Part shown: piece by piece, positions 1-7,582 of the stretch
Position numbering within the stretch: position 1 is the stretch's first letter
Layout: each line of letters begins with the position of its first letter
Source of the DNA: Sphingobium phenoxybenzoativorans
GTDB taxonomy: Bacteria; Pseudomonadota; Alphaproteobacteria; Sphingomonadales; Sphingomonadaceae
Direction: 5' to 3'
Assembly: GCF_001757355.1 (NCBI RefSeq)
Contig: NZ_MINO01000043.1
Location: 1 to 32,448 of the forward strand
DNA: 32,448 nucleotides
Notes under the pieces: model-generated
Databases searched by the model: none
The model's input: the letters and a program-made list of their open reading frames with translations, nothing else
What the model was told of the DNA's origin: nothing
Translations under genes and position numbers: made by a program

Positions 1-853
1 CCTCGACGAAATCGAGCAGGACTCCGGACACGACCCTGCCGATGGCGAGTCCCGCCGCGAGGGCCACCGTGACTTTGGGAAGCACAGCCCAATCCAGCCC
101 GAGATCGGCGTAGATCGGAAAAATGTGAAAAGAGACGCCAAACATCGCGAACGCTTGAAGGAAGGCGCTGGCCTGCAATAGCCGATAGATTGGCATCCGG
201 CGCGCTTCGCGAAGGTCGATGCCGTCCACGGTAACAGTCCCGGCAGTCTCTCGTTTCAGCTTGGCCAGCAGGACCGACAGAATAGCTGCCACAATGAGCG
301 TCACGACCAGCGCGATACCGGCCAGGACGAGATAGGCGGTTCTCCAGCCATACACAGCGATAACACCGGCCGAGATCGCTGGCATAATCGCCGAGCCGAA
401 GCTCTGACCCATGACGGCGAAACCCAGCGCACGCCCCAGATCGGCATCGAACCATCGCGGCATGAGAGAGACATAGAGCCCGACCCCAGTGCCTGCTCCG
501 AGCAGGCCGGCGAGATAGGCGAGGCCAATGGCAACCGGCACCGATCCGCCTAGCAGGGCATGCGACGATATGATGATCGCGAGGCAAAGACCAGAGAGCG
601 CGGTGACCCGTGCTTCTCCCACGCGCTGGATAACAGGACCGAGCAGCATCGACGCGCTGACCACGCCGAGCATGGCCGAAAGATACATGAACGCTGGAAC
701 TAGGCGGCCCCAGCCAAAAGCCTTCGTCAGTGGCAATATGAACGTCGTGGATACGGCCGCGTAGGTACAGGCATAGCCGGCGGCGAAGCCTGCGAATACG
801 AGGGCTATGACGATCAATTTCTCGCCGCGGCCGGCGGTCGGGCCCGCCCTCAT
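1..853 (-). CDS. MFS transporter, C-terminus cut by window edge
   Basis: The frame opens with ATG at 853 and runs without a stop to the left edge, giving the first 284 residues. It reads as a major facilitator superfamily carrier of the monocarboxylate/oxalate-formate type. A short polar N-terminus (MRAGPTAGRGEKL) is followed by long hydrophobic segments with glycine-rich helices, for example YLAGLLGAGTGVGLYVSLMPRW and GFAVMGQSFGSAIMPAISAG, then a charged central loop (KLKRETAG) and the start of the second half. It lies 28 bases after the VOC gene and is the last visible gene of the BKACE operon. The likely role is inner-membrane uptake of the substrate or an intermediate of this pathway (inference). 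The substrate cannot be read from the sequence. Confidence 0.85.
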   Translation of the reverse strand, partial: MRAGPTAGRGEKLIVIALVFAGFAAGYACTYAAVSTTFILPLTKAFGWGRLVPAFMYLSAMLGVVSASMLLGPVIQRVGEARVTALSGLCLAIIISSHALLGGSVPVAIGLAYLAGLLGAGTGVGLYVSLMPRWFDADLGRALGFAVMGQSFGSAIMPAISAGVIAVYGWRTAYLVLAGIALVVTLIVAAILSVLLAKLKRETAGTVTVDGIDLREARRMPIYRLLQASAFLQAFAMFGVSFHIFPIYADLGLDWAVLPKVTVALAAGLAIGRVVSGVLLDFVE

Positions 854-881
854 GAGCGCGGGGCCGACGGGGAGCCGAGCA

Positions 882-1880
882 TCAGACTTCCGCGAGAGCG
901 GCGAACGGCGCACTATAATAGCTGCGCGGCCGGGTCGAGAATTCAAACCAGTTGGAGTCAGCGCTCTCAATCTGAAACGAAAGGCTGCCATCGTCCTGAT
1001 AGTCTGGATCGCTTACCTGACGAATATCGAATTTATCAGCCAGAGCCAACGCGCCGGCGTGGCGCGCGCGGAGTTCCTCCTGGTCGGAAACGAGCAAAAT
1101 CCACCGATTATCCGCCGACTGATCCGCGACGTGGATGGGCCCAACCTGCACCCCAACGAAGCTGAAGTCACCGCCCCCGGAGGTAAACTGCGCGATGTCG
1201 GCACGCAACACCGATCGCAGACCGAGTACTTCCTCGTAAAAGCCACGCGCTTTTACGATATCGGCGACATCGACGGTACCATGCGTCATGAACGCCTCAT
1301 CCCCAAGCACGAGCGATTTGGTCGACGCGATCGGCGTCGGAGGATTGATCATCTTCGCCGGATCGGTCGTACGGTTGTTATAGTCTCCCTTGGCGAACAG
1401 AAGTTCGTTCGTCATCGTGCCGCGGTTCTCGATCTCCCACCAATTGTCATCCTGATCGATGATGAAGAAGCCATAGGATTCGTGGATACCTGTGATCGGC
1501 CGCATCTTTCTGATGTGCCACTTCTCCTTCTCGGCCTTGGCCAGCGCGTAAAGACGATCAACCTCTTCCCTCGTGCCGACCGCGATGCCCCAGTGATTAA
1601 GCATCTTTTGCGGCTTTTCGACGCGCTTGACCTCGTGGACCTCAATGACAAAAAAATCACGCTCACCATTTTCCATCAGGTATTTCGCGCGTCGGTCACG
1701 AAGTAGCATCCGGTCCGGGGCGATGCGGACCGTTTCGAGACCCAGAAAATCCTCATACAACTTCTTCATGGCGTCGAGGTCTTGCGACACCATCGTGCCG
1801 GCAACGAGGTGGGTGAAGGAAGCCGCCGTCGCGAGATTGCCGCGTCCGTCGCTGATCAATTCTGGATATGTTTCGGCCAT
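882..1880 (-). CDS. Two-domain VOC family protein (glyoxalase/extradiol dioxygenase fold)
   Basis: This 332-residue protein has two vicinal-oxygen-chelate modules, about residues 18-155 and 195-318. Candidate metal ligands in module one are His24 (FTHLVAGT), His96 (LNHWGIAV) and Glu149 (NWWEIEN). Module two has His200 (MTHGTVDV), His250 and Glu313 (NWFEFS). The doubled-module layout with a His-His-Glu set is that of type I extradiol ring-cleavage dioxygenases and related isomerases or dehydratases. The overall sequence is too divergent to say which reaction. It is the fifth gene of the operon running from 5749, between the SnoaL-like gene and the MFS transporter. Ring or C-C cleavage, or lyase chemistry on an oxygenated intermediate, is an inference. 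Confidence 0.85.
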   Translation of the reverse strand: MAETYPELISDGRGNLATAASFTHLVAGTMVSQDLDAMKKLYEDFLGLETVRIAPDRMLLRDRRAKYLMENGERDFFVIEVHEVKRVEKPQKMLNHWGIAVGTREEVDRLYALAKAEKEKWHIRKMRPITGIHESYGFFIIDQDDNWWEIENRGTMTNELLFAKGDYNNRTTDPAKMINPPTPIASTKSLVLGDEAFMTHGTVDVADIVKARGFYEEVLGLRSVLRADIAQFTSGGGDFSFVGVQVGPIHVADQSADNRWILLVSDQEELRARHAGALALADKFDIRQVSDPDYQDDGSLSFQIESADSNWFEFSTRPRSYYSAPFAALAEV

Positions 1881-1913
1881 TTGTTCTATCCTCTCGAATG
1901 ACGTGAGTGTGGT

Positions 1914-2471
1914 TCAGGCCTGGGAGACGCTGTTCGCTGCCTCGAAGAAGGGTACGGATGGATCGGCGCTCCCGCGCCCGCCCGGTGCACCCTGATTGAG
2001 GCGCGGATAATCCTCCTCGAGCCTGTCGACGCGGGTTCCGTCACTCACCAGCTGTCGATGGGCAATCTTCCAAACGCCCCCACGGCTTTCGAAGCGGTCC
2101 AGGTACCGGCAACGAGCCGTAATGTCGGCTTGGCCGTCTTCGCCGTTCGTATGAAGCAGGCACAGGATGTGGCTTTCCACACGAGCGTTGAGCCCCTCAA
2201 GTTCGACGTACTCGTTCGACAGAATGTGGCGGGTGGAGGTGAAGAGGGAGCCAAGGTTCTTCACCGCATCCCTGGTGAAAATGTTCGCCGGCCCATGGAA
2301 GAAGCCGTGATCGTCTGTCGCATCGTCGTGATAGCAGGATTGCATGATATCTGCGTCGCAGAGATCGGCGCCGCGGCAGTAGCGAATGAGGACATCACGA
2401 ATGTCCTGTCGTGCCTTGAGTTCGCGGACCGTAATTTCGAGGGAGTTTTCCATGCCGAGGACATTGCTCAT
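1914..2471 (-). CDS. SnoaL-like / NTF2-fold protein
   Basis: A 185-residue cone-fold protein of the SnoaL-like group. It has an N-terminal helical part (ELKARQDIRDVLIRYCRGAD), the typical CYHDDATDDHGFFHGP strand-loop segment carrying the acidic/His pocket residues, HILSNEYVELEG in the middle, and RYLDRFESRGGVWKIAHRQLV near the end. Family members act as small dehydratases, cyclases or hydroxylase subunits in aromatic and polyketide metabolism. I chose ATG 2471 because GAAGGA lies just upstream of it. A longer in-frame start at 2513 would add 14 residues (MPEIGKCDFPRRRT) but has no ribosome site. That extension carries the repeated 17-bp element described at 2488, so the true start matters. 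It sits 86 bases after the SMP-30 gene. Confidence 0.8.
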   Translation of the reverse strand: MSNVLGMENSLEITVRELKARQDIRDVLIRYCRGADLCDADIMQSCYHDDATDDHGFFHGPANIFTRDAVKNLGSLFTSTRHILSNEYVELEGLNARVESHILCLLHTNGEDGQADITARCRYLDRFESRGGVWKIAHRQLVSDGTRVDRLEEDYPRLNQGAPGGRGSADPSVPFFEAANSVSQA

Positions 2472-2487
2472 CGTCCTTCGCCTTGGA

Positions 2488-2504
2488 AAATCGCATTTGC
2501 CAAT
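2488..2504 (-). promoter_or_regulatory. Repeated 17-bp dyad element, copy 1 (before SnoaL-like gene)
   Basis: On the minus strand this reads ATTGGCAAATGCGATTT, 14 of 15 informative matches to the shared consensus ATYGSCAATNNCGATTT, with an ATG 6 nt 5' of it. It ends 16 bases before the ATG at 2471. That is closer than the other copies and would fit an internal or downstream site, or a coding N-terminus starting at 2513. Confidence 0.5.
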
Positions 2505-2557
2505 CTCAGGCATGGTGCTTGGCGATTAAGCGCCCGCCATGAGGGCGGCCATTGAGG

Positions 2558-3595
2558 TCACCAATGAGCGAGCGGCAGACCGCGGACGGGGCTCTTGAAG
2601 GACGGGATCGTTGTAGCGCGGAGGCCGCCGAGATAGACGGTATCAAGATCCGGGCCGCCAAATGTCACACTGGCAAGCCAGGTGCATAACGGGCCGCCGG
2701 TGTCCATCAGCGTCTGAAATGGAACGGGGGCTCCACTCGCAAATGCGGCCTCGAAAGCTTCGGTCGAAGCCGGCGTCCCATCATCCAGAAGCTGGAGAAC
2801 ATCGCCATCCGGGGTGATAGCGACCAGCCGATCTGCGAAGATCATCGTTGCCCACAGATTTCCGTAGCTGTCGAACGTAATGCCATCGATCACACCAGCG
2901 CCAAGGCTTTCGGGACCGTATGTCTCCCGCTGGCTCAGCGATCCGTCGGCAGCGACACGCAAACGGGTCACGCGCTTGCGGGTTGTCTCGGCGACATAGA
3001 GCCACTCCTCGTTCGCATCCATGCGAATCTCATTGGTGAACGCAAAGCCATCTGCAACGATGCGTGGGCCCTTGTCGTCAAGCAGGATGATGTAGCCATC
3101 GGCCAGGCCTTGGCAGATCGCGTCGCTCCACGGATTGACCGACGTCGAAACCGTGATCCAGATCCTGCCCTTGCTGTCGCGCAGGACGAAGTTCACCTTG
3201 CCGAGCGGCACGCCATCGATGCTCTCCATCAACACCCGACTCGCGCCATCCCGGCTCATCAGTTCCAGTCGATCGGTGCCGAAGTTCGCGATGAGGATGT
3301 CGCCGTTTTCGGCGAATGCGAGGCCGTTTGGCAGGGTACCTCGCAACAGGCTTTCCTCCGCCCGCGAGCCTATATCAAAGTGAGTATCGATTGCTTGCAC
3401 GACCAGATGTTGCTCGCCATCGGTTTCTATCCGCATCACCCCGCCCCGTGCGTCAGCAGCCCATAGCGTTCCGTCGCGTTCCGCCAGGATGCATTCGGGA
3501 CGCTGAAGATCCTGGCCCACATGTTTCACGAGGTTCCGGTCGAGCGCGAAGCCGATCAATGGGTTAGCCCCGCGACTCTGGCGGATAAGGGTCAT
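2558..3595 (-). CDS. SMP-30/gluconolactonase/LRE family lactonase
   Basis: A 345-residue six-bladed beta-propeller of the SMP-30 family, which hydrolyses sugar and other lactones using one divalent metal. The likely metal ligands of this family are visible: Glu34 (RPECILAERDG), Asn188 (FTNEIRMD) and Asp237 (VIDGITFD). Blade motifs such as NGLAFAENGDILIANFG, DSKGRIWITVS and DSYGNLWAT recur. The start codon overlaps the stop of the upstream alpha/beta hydrolase by four bases (ATGA), so the two are probably translationally coupled. In this operon it probably opens a lactone intermediate; the substrate is unknown. Confidence 0.87.
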   Translation of the reverse strand: MTLIRQSRGANPLIGFALDRNLVKHVGQDLQRPECILAERDGTLWAADARGGVMRIETDGEQHLVVQAIDTHFDIGSRAEESLLRGTLPNGLAFAENGDILIANFGTDRLELMSRDGASRVLMESIDGVPLGKVNFVLRDSKGRIWITVSTSVNPWSDAICQGLADGYIILLDDKGPRIVADGFAFTNEIRMDANEEWLYVAETTRKRVTRLRVAADGSLSQRETYGPESLGAGVIDGITFDSYGNLWATMIFADRLVAITPDGDVLQLLDDGTPASTEAFEAAFASGAPVPFQTLMDTGGPLCTWLASVTFGGPDLDTVYLGGLRATTIPSFKSPVRGLPLAHW

Positions 3596-4740
3596 GCCAT
3601 GTCACCGAAGCGTTCGCTGATCCAGTCGGCGATATAGCTGCGAACCGGCTCCATATTGTCCGCGCTCACATGTTCGACGCCGCCTTCCCGATCCGTGAAG
3701 AACCGCAGGCTGCGCTCCGGGCTGTTGATCGCCTGGTCATGCGCCTGATGCGCATATTCCAGAGGGATCTGGCGATCATTCGACCCATGAACAACGAGAA
3801 AGGGAACCGTCATGTTCTGCATGTGGCCCTCGAGCGTGACCCGGGGAATGAAGTCCATGAACTCCTCCATGGTCTCCTTCCCCCAAACCCACATGACATG
3901 GTCCCAATAATGGGGGACGGGGCGATCGCCCTCTCTCGCCAGCCGACGACGCTGAAGCTCGCCCCAATTATGGTTGGCGCCCCAGGCCACGCACAGCTTG
4001 AAGCGCTTCTCATAACAGGCAGCGCGCGGCGCATAATAGCCGCCGAGCGACCAGCCCATCATTCCGATCCGCTCTGGATCCACGTCGGCCCTGGTTTCGA
4101 GATAGTCGACAGCAGCGCCGGCCCAGCGCTCCGATTCCACCACGGCTTTCAAACCACGGAGGCGAAGGGCCTCGCCGACACCGGGGTGGTCAATGGCCAA
4201 AACCGAGATGCCGCGCTCGGCGAACACGTCGCGGATCGCGAAGAAGATCATCTCCTTGACGCTGTCGAGCCCGTTGCAGAACACCATGCAGGGCCGCGGA
4301 CCTTCACCGCGTCCGCGAATGAACAGACCAGGAAAGCTTGTGCCCTCATAAGGGATTTCAACCGTCTCAGCGTTGAGCCCCCCGGCGTCGATCGCCTTCT
4401 CCATGGTGTCCAGCATCGCGCGATACATCGCTTTGCGCGGCTCGTGATGCCGGCTCTGCATCCGCTCGGCGGTCATGTAATAAGCCGTGGCGCGCTGATA
4501 TTTCTCCGACGCGCTCAAGCTATGACCGGCGGCGAGCGCTTCGTCCCCAAGTTGGACAAGGCGATCGGCCATTGCGCCCCAAGCCGCAAAGAAAGCTTCC
4601 GTACCCTCGTCCTCACCTCTGGACGCGATCTCCCGCACCTCATCATTGGCGCGATCCATCTCTCCCATGGCGCCGCCCATTGCGAGGCAGATATTGACCG
4701 AGAGGTTCCAGACGTAATTCCCGGGAAATGGTTCGTACAT
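3592..4740 (-). CDS. Alpha/beta hydrolase, FrsA / dihydroxypseudooxynicotine-hydrolase-like
   Basis: A 382-residue hydrolase with a long alpha-helical N-terminal cap (about residues 1-125) and a C-terminal alpha/beta core. The catalytic triad is readable: Ser231 in GWSLGG, Asp322 in HGSNDRQIP and His357 in EHVSADN. The oxyanion loop is CNGLDS (155-160). This layout is that of the 2,6-dihydroxypseudooxynicotine hydrolase and FrsA-like group, some members of which cleave C-C bonds of 1,3-diketones. I chose ATG 4740 because AAGGA precedes it at a good distance. A GTG at 4758 would add six residues. It follows the BKACE gene and overlaps the lactonase start. C-C bond hydrolysis of a pathway diketone is an inference. 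Confidence 0.85.
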   Translation of the reverse strand: MYEPFPGNYVWNLSVNICLAMGGAMGEMDRANDEVREIASRGEDEGTEAFFAAWGAMADRLVQLGDEALAAGHSLSASEKYQRATAYYMTAERMQSRHHEPRKAMYRAMLDTMEKAIDAGGLNAETVEIPYEGTSFPGLFIRGRGEGPRPCMVFCNGLDSVKEMIFFAIRDVFAERGISVLAIDHPGVGEALRLRGLKAVVESERWAGAAVDYLETRADVDPERIGMMGWSLGGYYAPRAACYEKRFKLCVAWGANHNWGELQRRRLAREGDRPVPHYWDHVMWVWGKETMEEFMDFIPRVTLEGHMQNMTVPFLVVHGSNDRQIPLEYAHQAHDQAINSPERSLRFFTDREGGVEHVSADNMEPVRSYIADWISERFGDMA

Positions 4741-4760
4741 GTCGCTGATCCTTGCCACTC

Positions 4761-4819
4761 GACCGCTGATGGGCGGTCACGGTTCCGAAATTCGAGGGTG
4801 GGCCCATCGATGAATGGGC
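4761..4819 (-). repeat. Two short hairpins between BKACE and the hydrolase gene
   Basis: Two perfect stems lie in the 82-base gap. GACCGC (4761-4766) pairs with GCGGTC (4773-4778). GCCCAT (4802-4807) pairs with ATGGGC (4814-4819), the latter just after the BKACE stop. Neither is followed by a T run, so RNA processing or stability elements within the operon are more likely than terminators. Confidence 0.35.
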
Positions 4820-4822
4820 GGC

Positions 4823-5749
4823 TCAAATGCCAACCCGGTCGCCGCCTTTCAGCCCGAGCATCTCCCTCGCCTCCCCGGGTGTGGCGGGCTCTAGGCCAAG
4901 CTCATCCAGGATACGCACGATCTTGGTGACCTGGTCAGCATTGGAGGCGCTGAGCTGGCCTCGGCCGATATAGAGGCTGTCCTCAAGTCCTACGCGTACA
5001 TGCCCCCCAAGCATCGCGGCCTGGGTCGCAAAGGGCATCTGATGCCGGCCGGCCGCTAAGACCGACCAGTGATAGGTGTCTGCGCCAAAAAGCCTCTGCG
5101 CCGTTCGATGCATAAAGGTAAGATTGTCGGGATCAGCACCGATGCCCCCCAGGACGCCGAAGACCATCTGGATGAAGAAAGGCGGTTTGATTAGCCCACG
5201 GTCGAGGAAATGCGCCACGGTGTAGAGATGCCCGACATCATAGCATTCATGCTCGAAGCGGGTACCACCTTCGCCGATCGATTCGAGAATGTAGGCGATG
5301 TCGCGAAATGTGTTTCGGAAAATGAAGTCATCGGAATTCCGCAGATAGGGCTCCTCCCAACCGTGCTTCCAGTTCGAGAATCGATCGGCGAGCGGAAACA
5401 GCCCAAAGTTCATGCTGCCCATGTTGAGCGAACACATCTCTGGTGAGAACCGGCTGGCAGCGCTGAGGCGCTCGGAAACTGCCATGCTCGGGCTACCGCC
5501 GGTCGTGAGGTTGATAACCGCGTCCGTCCGCTGGCGGATCGAAGGCAGAAACTGGCCGTAGACGTCCGGATCGCCGGTCGGCTCGCCGGTTTCCGGCACG
5601 CGCGCATGGAGATGAAGGATGGCGGCGCCGGCCTCTGCGGCGGCGACAGATTGATCAGCAATCTCTTGCGGGGTGACGGGGAGGGCATCAGACATGGTGG
5701 GCGTATGGATGCCGCCCGTGATCGCGCAGGTGATGATCGTCTTCTTCAT
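4823..5749 (-). CDS. BKACE family beta-keto acid cleavage enzyme (DUF849)
   Basis: A 308-residue TIM-barrel enzyme of the beta-keto acid cleavage (Kce) family. These zinc enzymes condense a beta-keto acid with acetyl-CoA and split it into acetoacetate and a new acyl-CoA. The zinc-binding HLHAR motif is present (His46, His48), as is the conserved GGHVRVGLEDS stretch (Glu256). The N-terminus KKTIITCAITGGIHTP and the ECYDVGHLYTVAHFL segment also fit the family. ATG 5749 is preceded by GGAG at normal spacing. It is the first gene of the minus-strand operon and faces a MarR regulator. It is likely the entry of pathway carbon into acyl-CoA metabolism. The side-chain substrate cannot be predicted. 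Confidence 0.9.
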   Translation of the reverse strand: MKKTIITCAITGGIHTPTMSDALPVTPQEIADQSVAAAEAGAAILHLHARVPETGEPTGDPDVYGQFLPSIRQRTDAVINLTTGGSPSMAVSERLSAASRFSPEMCSLNMGSMNFGLFPLADRFSNWKHGWEEPYLRNSDDFIFRNTFRDIAYILESIGEGGTRFEHECYDVGHLYTVAHFLDRGLIKPPFFIQMVFGVLGGIGADPDNLTFMHRTAQRLFGADTYHWSVLAAGRHQMPFATQAAMLGGHVRVGLEDSLYIGRGQLSASNADQVTKIVRILDELGLEPATPGEAREMLGLKGGDRVGI

Positions 5750-5896
5750 TCGCGCTCGCTCCGAAAAAATGGCCGGAACGGGGACGCTTGAAACTGACCG
5801 CCAGCAAGATCCTTGGCTGATCGGCCACGAGGGCCTCCCCCACTCGACTATCGCGAGGCTTTAAGAGGACGGACGCCGCCACTGGAAATAGTGATG

Positions 5897-5915
5897 TGCG
5901 ATGCCAGCAATCGCA
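5897..5915. promoter_or_regulatory. Candidate MarR operator in divergent promoter region
   Basis: Perfect inverted repeat TGCGAT-N7-ATCGCA in the gap between the BKACE operon (minus, from 5749) and the MarR gene (plus). Location and symmetry fit a MarR-family site controlling both directions. Not tested. Confidence 0.4.
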
Positions 5916-5985
5916 TGACGCAATGAGATAAGGCCGACCTGCAATGCTAGCACCTGCCGTAGGCAGCAATCGCCGGAAAAATCGC

Positions 5986-6462
5986 ATGCCCCCTTATTCG
6001 CTGGAGACTTTCGATCCCGACATTTCGGTCGGCTACCTCATCAGGCGCGTTTTCAAGCTCTACCAGTCTGAGATCGAGAGCCGCTTCGCCGATCTCGACA
6101 TCAGCTTCACGCAGTGGTCGGCGCTCATCCTGGTGGCGAAGGGCCTTGCGCAAACACCGAGCGACGTCGCACAGCTGATTGGAAACGACAGCGGCGCGAC
6201 CACTCGGTTGATCGACGGGCTGGAACAACGCGGATTTATTTCGCGCACGCGCTGTACAGACGATCGCCGCGTCGTGCGGCTAACGCTGAGCGAAAAGGGA
6301 ATGGCGGCAACCCTGTCGCTTGTACCGCGTGTGATGGATTATTGGAACGACCTGCTGTCCGATTTCACACTGGAGGAATCACAGCAGCTCGTTTCGCTGC
6401 TTCAGAGGGTGAAGAGCCGTCTCGAGGACCATGTAAACCATACTGCCGACAGAAGCGTGTGA
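5986..6462 (+). CDS. MarR family transcriptional regulator
   Basis: A 158-residue winged-helix regulator from ATG 5986. The recognition region reads TPSDVAQLIGNDSGATTRLIDGLEQRGFISR and the wing is TDDRRVVRLTLSEKG, both diagnostic for MarR proteins. Flanking helices give the dimer interface. An in-frame ATG at 5944 would add 14 residues (MLAPAVGSNRRKNR). Neither start has a strong ribosome site, and the shorter form matches the usual family size. It is divergent from the BKACE operon, so repression of that operon with release by a phenolic or acyl ligand is the natural inference. Confidence 0.87.
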   Translation: MPPYSLETFDPDISVGYLIRRVFKLYQSEIESRFADLDISFTQWSALILVAKGLAQTPSDVAQLIGNDSGATTRLIDGLEQRGFISRTRCTDDRRVVRLTLSEKGMAATLSLVPRVMDYWNDLLSDFTLEESQQLVSLLQRVKSRLEDHVNHTADRSV

Positions 6463-6560
6463 ACCCGCATCGTGCCGACCGAGTCCAGTCGGAAGCTATG
6501 TTGGGCAAAGGCGGGCGGCACGCGCCGGGGCGCGCGCTGTGCCTTCCAAAGGATCATCGG

Positions 6561-7184
6561 TCATGCGGGTTGATCGGCGCGCGATACACCACATCCGTCT
6601 AGATTCGAAGCAACGAAATCCCAGTTGATCGAATTGCGCAGGATCTTCTCAACATAAACTGGCCGGGAATTGCGATAGTCGATGTAATAGGCATGCTCCC
6701 ACACATCGAGGATAAGAAGCGGCGTTGCGCCATGGGCCACGGGTGTGTCGGCGTCGTGATAAGACGTCACCTCAAGCTTACCATCCTTGAGATTGAGTGC
6801 CGCCCATCCACTGGCAAAATGACCGACGGCCTCGCCCTTGAGCCTCTCGAGCAGCCCTTCAAGCGATCCAAATCCCTCGTTTATGAGATCGAGGAGCGGA
6901 CCGCTCGGGCTTTGCTTCGTCGGGCTCAGTCCCAGCCAGTAGAAGCTATGGTTCCAGATTTGTCCGACCTGATTGAAAAGACCATTGGGGCCGTTTGTTG
7001 CGGTACGCTTGATCAATTCCACCAGCGACTTGTCCTGAAGATCAGGGTCGCCAGCCACCAGTTCGTTCGCTTTGACGACATAAGCATTGTGATGCTTCCC
7101 GTGGTGAAAATCGAAGGTCTCTGGCGAGATGAGGTCACCAAAGGCGTCTCTGGCGTAAGGGAGCGGTGGCAAAATGAACGGCAT
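6561..7184 (-). CDS. sodB: Superoxide dismutase, Fe-type
   Basis: A 207-residue cytoplasmic superoxide dismutase that converts superoxide to peroxide and oxygen. The four metal ligands are visible: His27 (FDFHHGKHHNAYV), His79 (IWNHSFYW), Asp160 and His164 (DVWEHAYYIDY). A glutamine in FNQVGQIWNH (about residue 76) is placed as in iron enzymes, which supports Fe rather than Mn. ATG 7184 is preceded by GAGGA at good spacing. The open frame upstream (to 7268) has no homology. It converges with the MarR gene. Its presence among oxygenase genes may reflect protection from uncoupled oxygen chemistry (inference). Confidence 0.95.
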   Translation of the reverse strand: MPFILPPLPYARDAFGDLISPETFDFHHGKHHNAYVVKANELVAGDPDLQDKSLVELIKRTATNGPNGLFNQVGQIWNHSFYWLGLSPTKQSPSGPLLDLINEGFGSLEGLLERLKGEAVGHFASGWAALNLKDGKLEVTSYHDADTPVAHGATPLLILDVWEHAYYIDYRNSRPVYVEKILRNSINWDFVASNLDGCGVSRADQPA

Positions 7185-7386
7185 GGAATATCCTCGGCTA
7201 TAACAAGTTGGTCCGGCCGCGCGCTCGGCGGCGAGTGATGACGGGGCAGTTGTCCCGCCTGGGTCCATCGCGTGGTAGGCCTTCCGCTACAAAAAGGCGT
7301 CGAACAATTGGGAATTACGCTTGGCTACCAGATTACCGCGCCGGGCAGCGCTCGACGTGTCATGCTTCCACACGAACGTCATTCCG

Positions 7387-7494
7387 CTAAGTGACAATAC
7401 AGATCACCAAGGCGCAGATCGCCAACGCGCACACGCTCGGCCACAAAAGTTCAGCGCCACCACCCTTGCAATGATTACCGTCGTACCAATCCAT
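7387..7494 (-). CDS. 35-residue membrane mini-protein (hypothetical)
   Basis: An unrecognised short gene in the gap between the LysR and sodB genes. ATG 7494 is preceded by AAGGA eight bases upstream. The product starts MDWYDGNHCKGGG, a polar, glycine-rich head with one Cys, followed by a hydrophobic stretch from about residue 17 to the end (LLWPSVCALAICALVICIVT). That is long enough for one membrane helix, with three more cysteines in or near it. There is no charged residue after the head. It lies 88 bases after the LysR stop and about 200 bases before sodB, on the same strand. No function is assigned. It could be a chance frame, but the ribosome site and amphipathic layout argue for a real gene. 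Confidence 0.45.
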   Translation of the reverse strand: MDWYDGNHCKGGGAELLWPSVCALAICALVICIVT

Positions 7495-7582
7495 GCCGTT
7501 TTTCCTTTTTCTTAAAGGAGAGCATATTTATCGCGGGCTCCGCCTTCGCGCCGGCCGCCAATGCCTGAAGACGCGTCGGTCC

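Noticed and set aside
807..1706. Plus-strand open frame of 299 codons
   Set aside because: Opposite the VOC gene and the MFS start; no homology visible.
3670..4929. Long plus-strand open frame (419 codons)
   Set aside because: Antisense to the alpha/beta hydrolase and the end of the BKACE gene, both with intact catalytic motifs; the frame has no recognisable domain and no ribosome site.
6505..6560. GC-rich imperfect hairpin between the MarR and sodB genes as terminator
   Set aside because: Arms are mismatched and no T run follows; not distinguishable from background GC-rich sequence.
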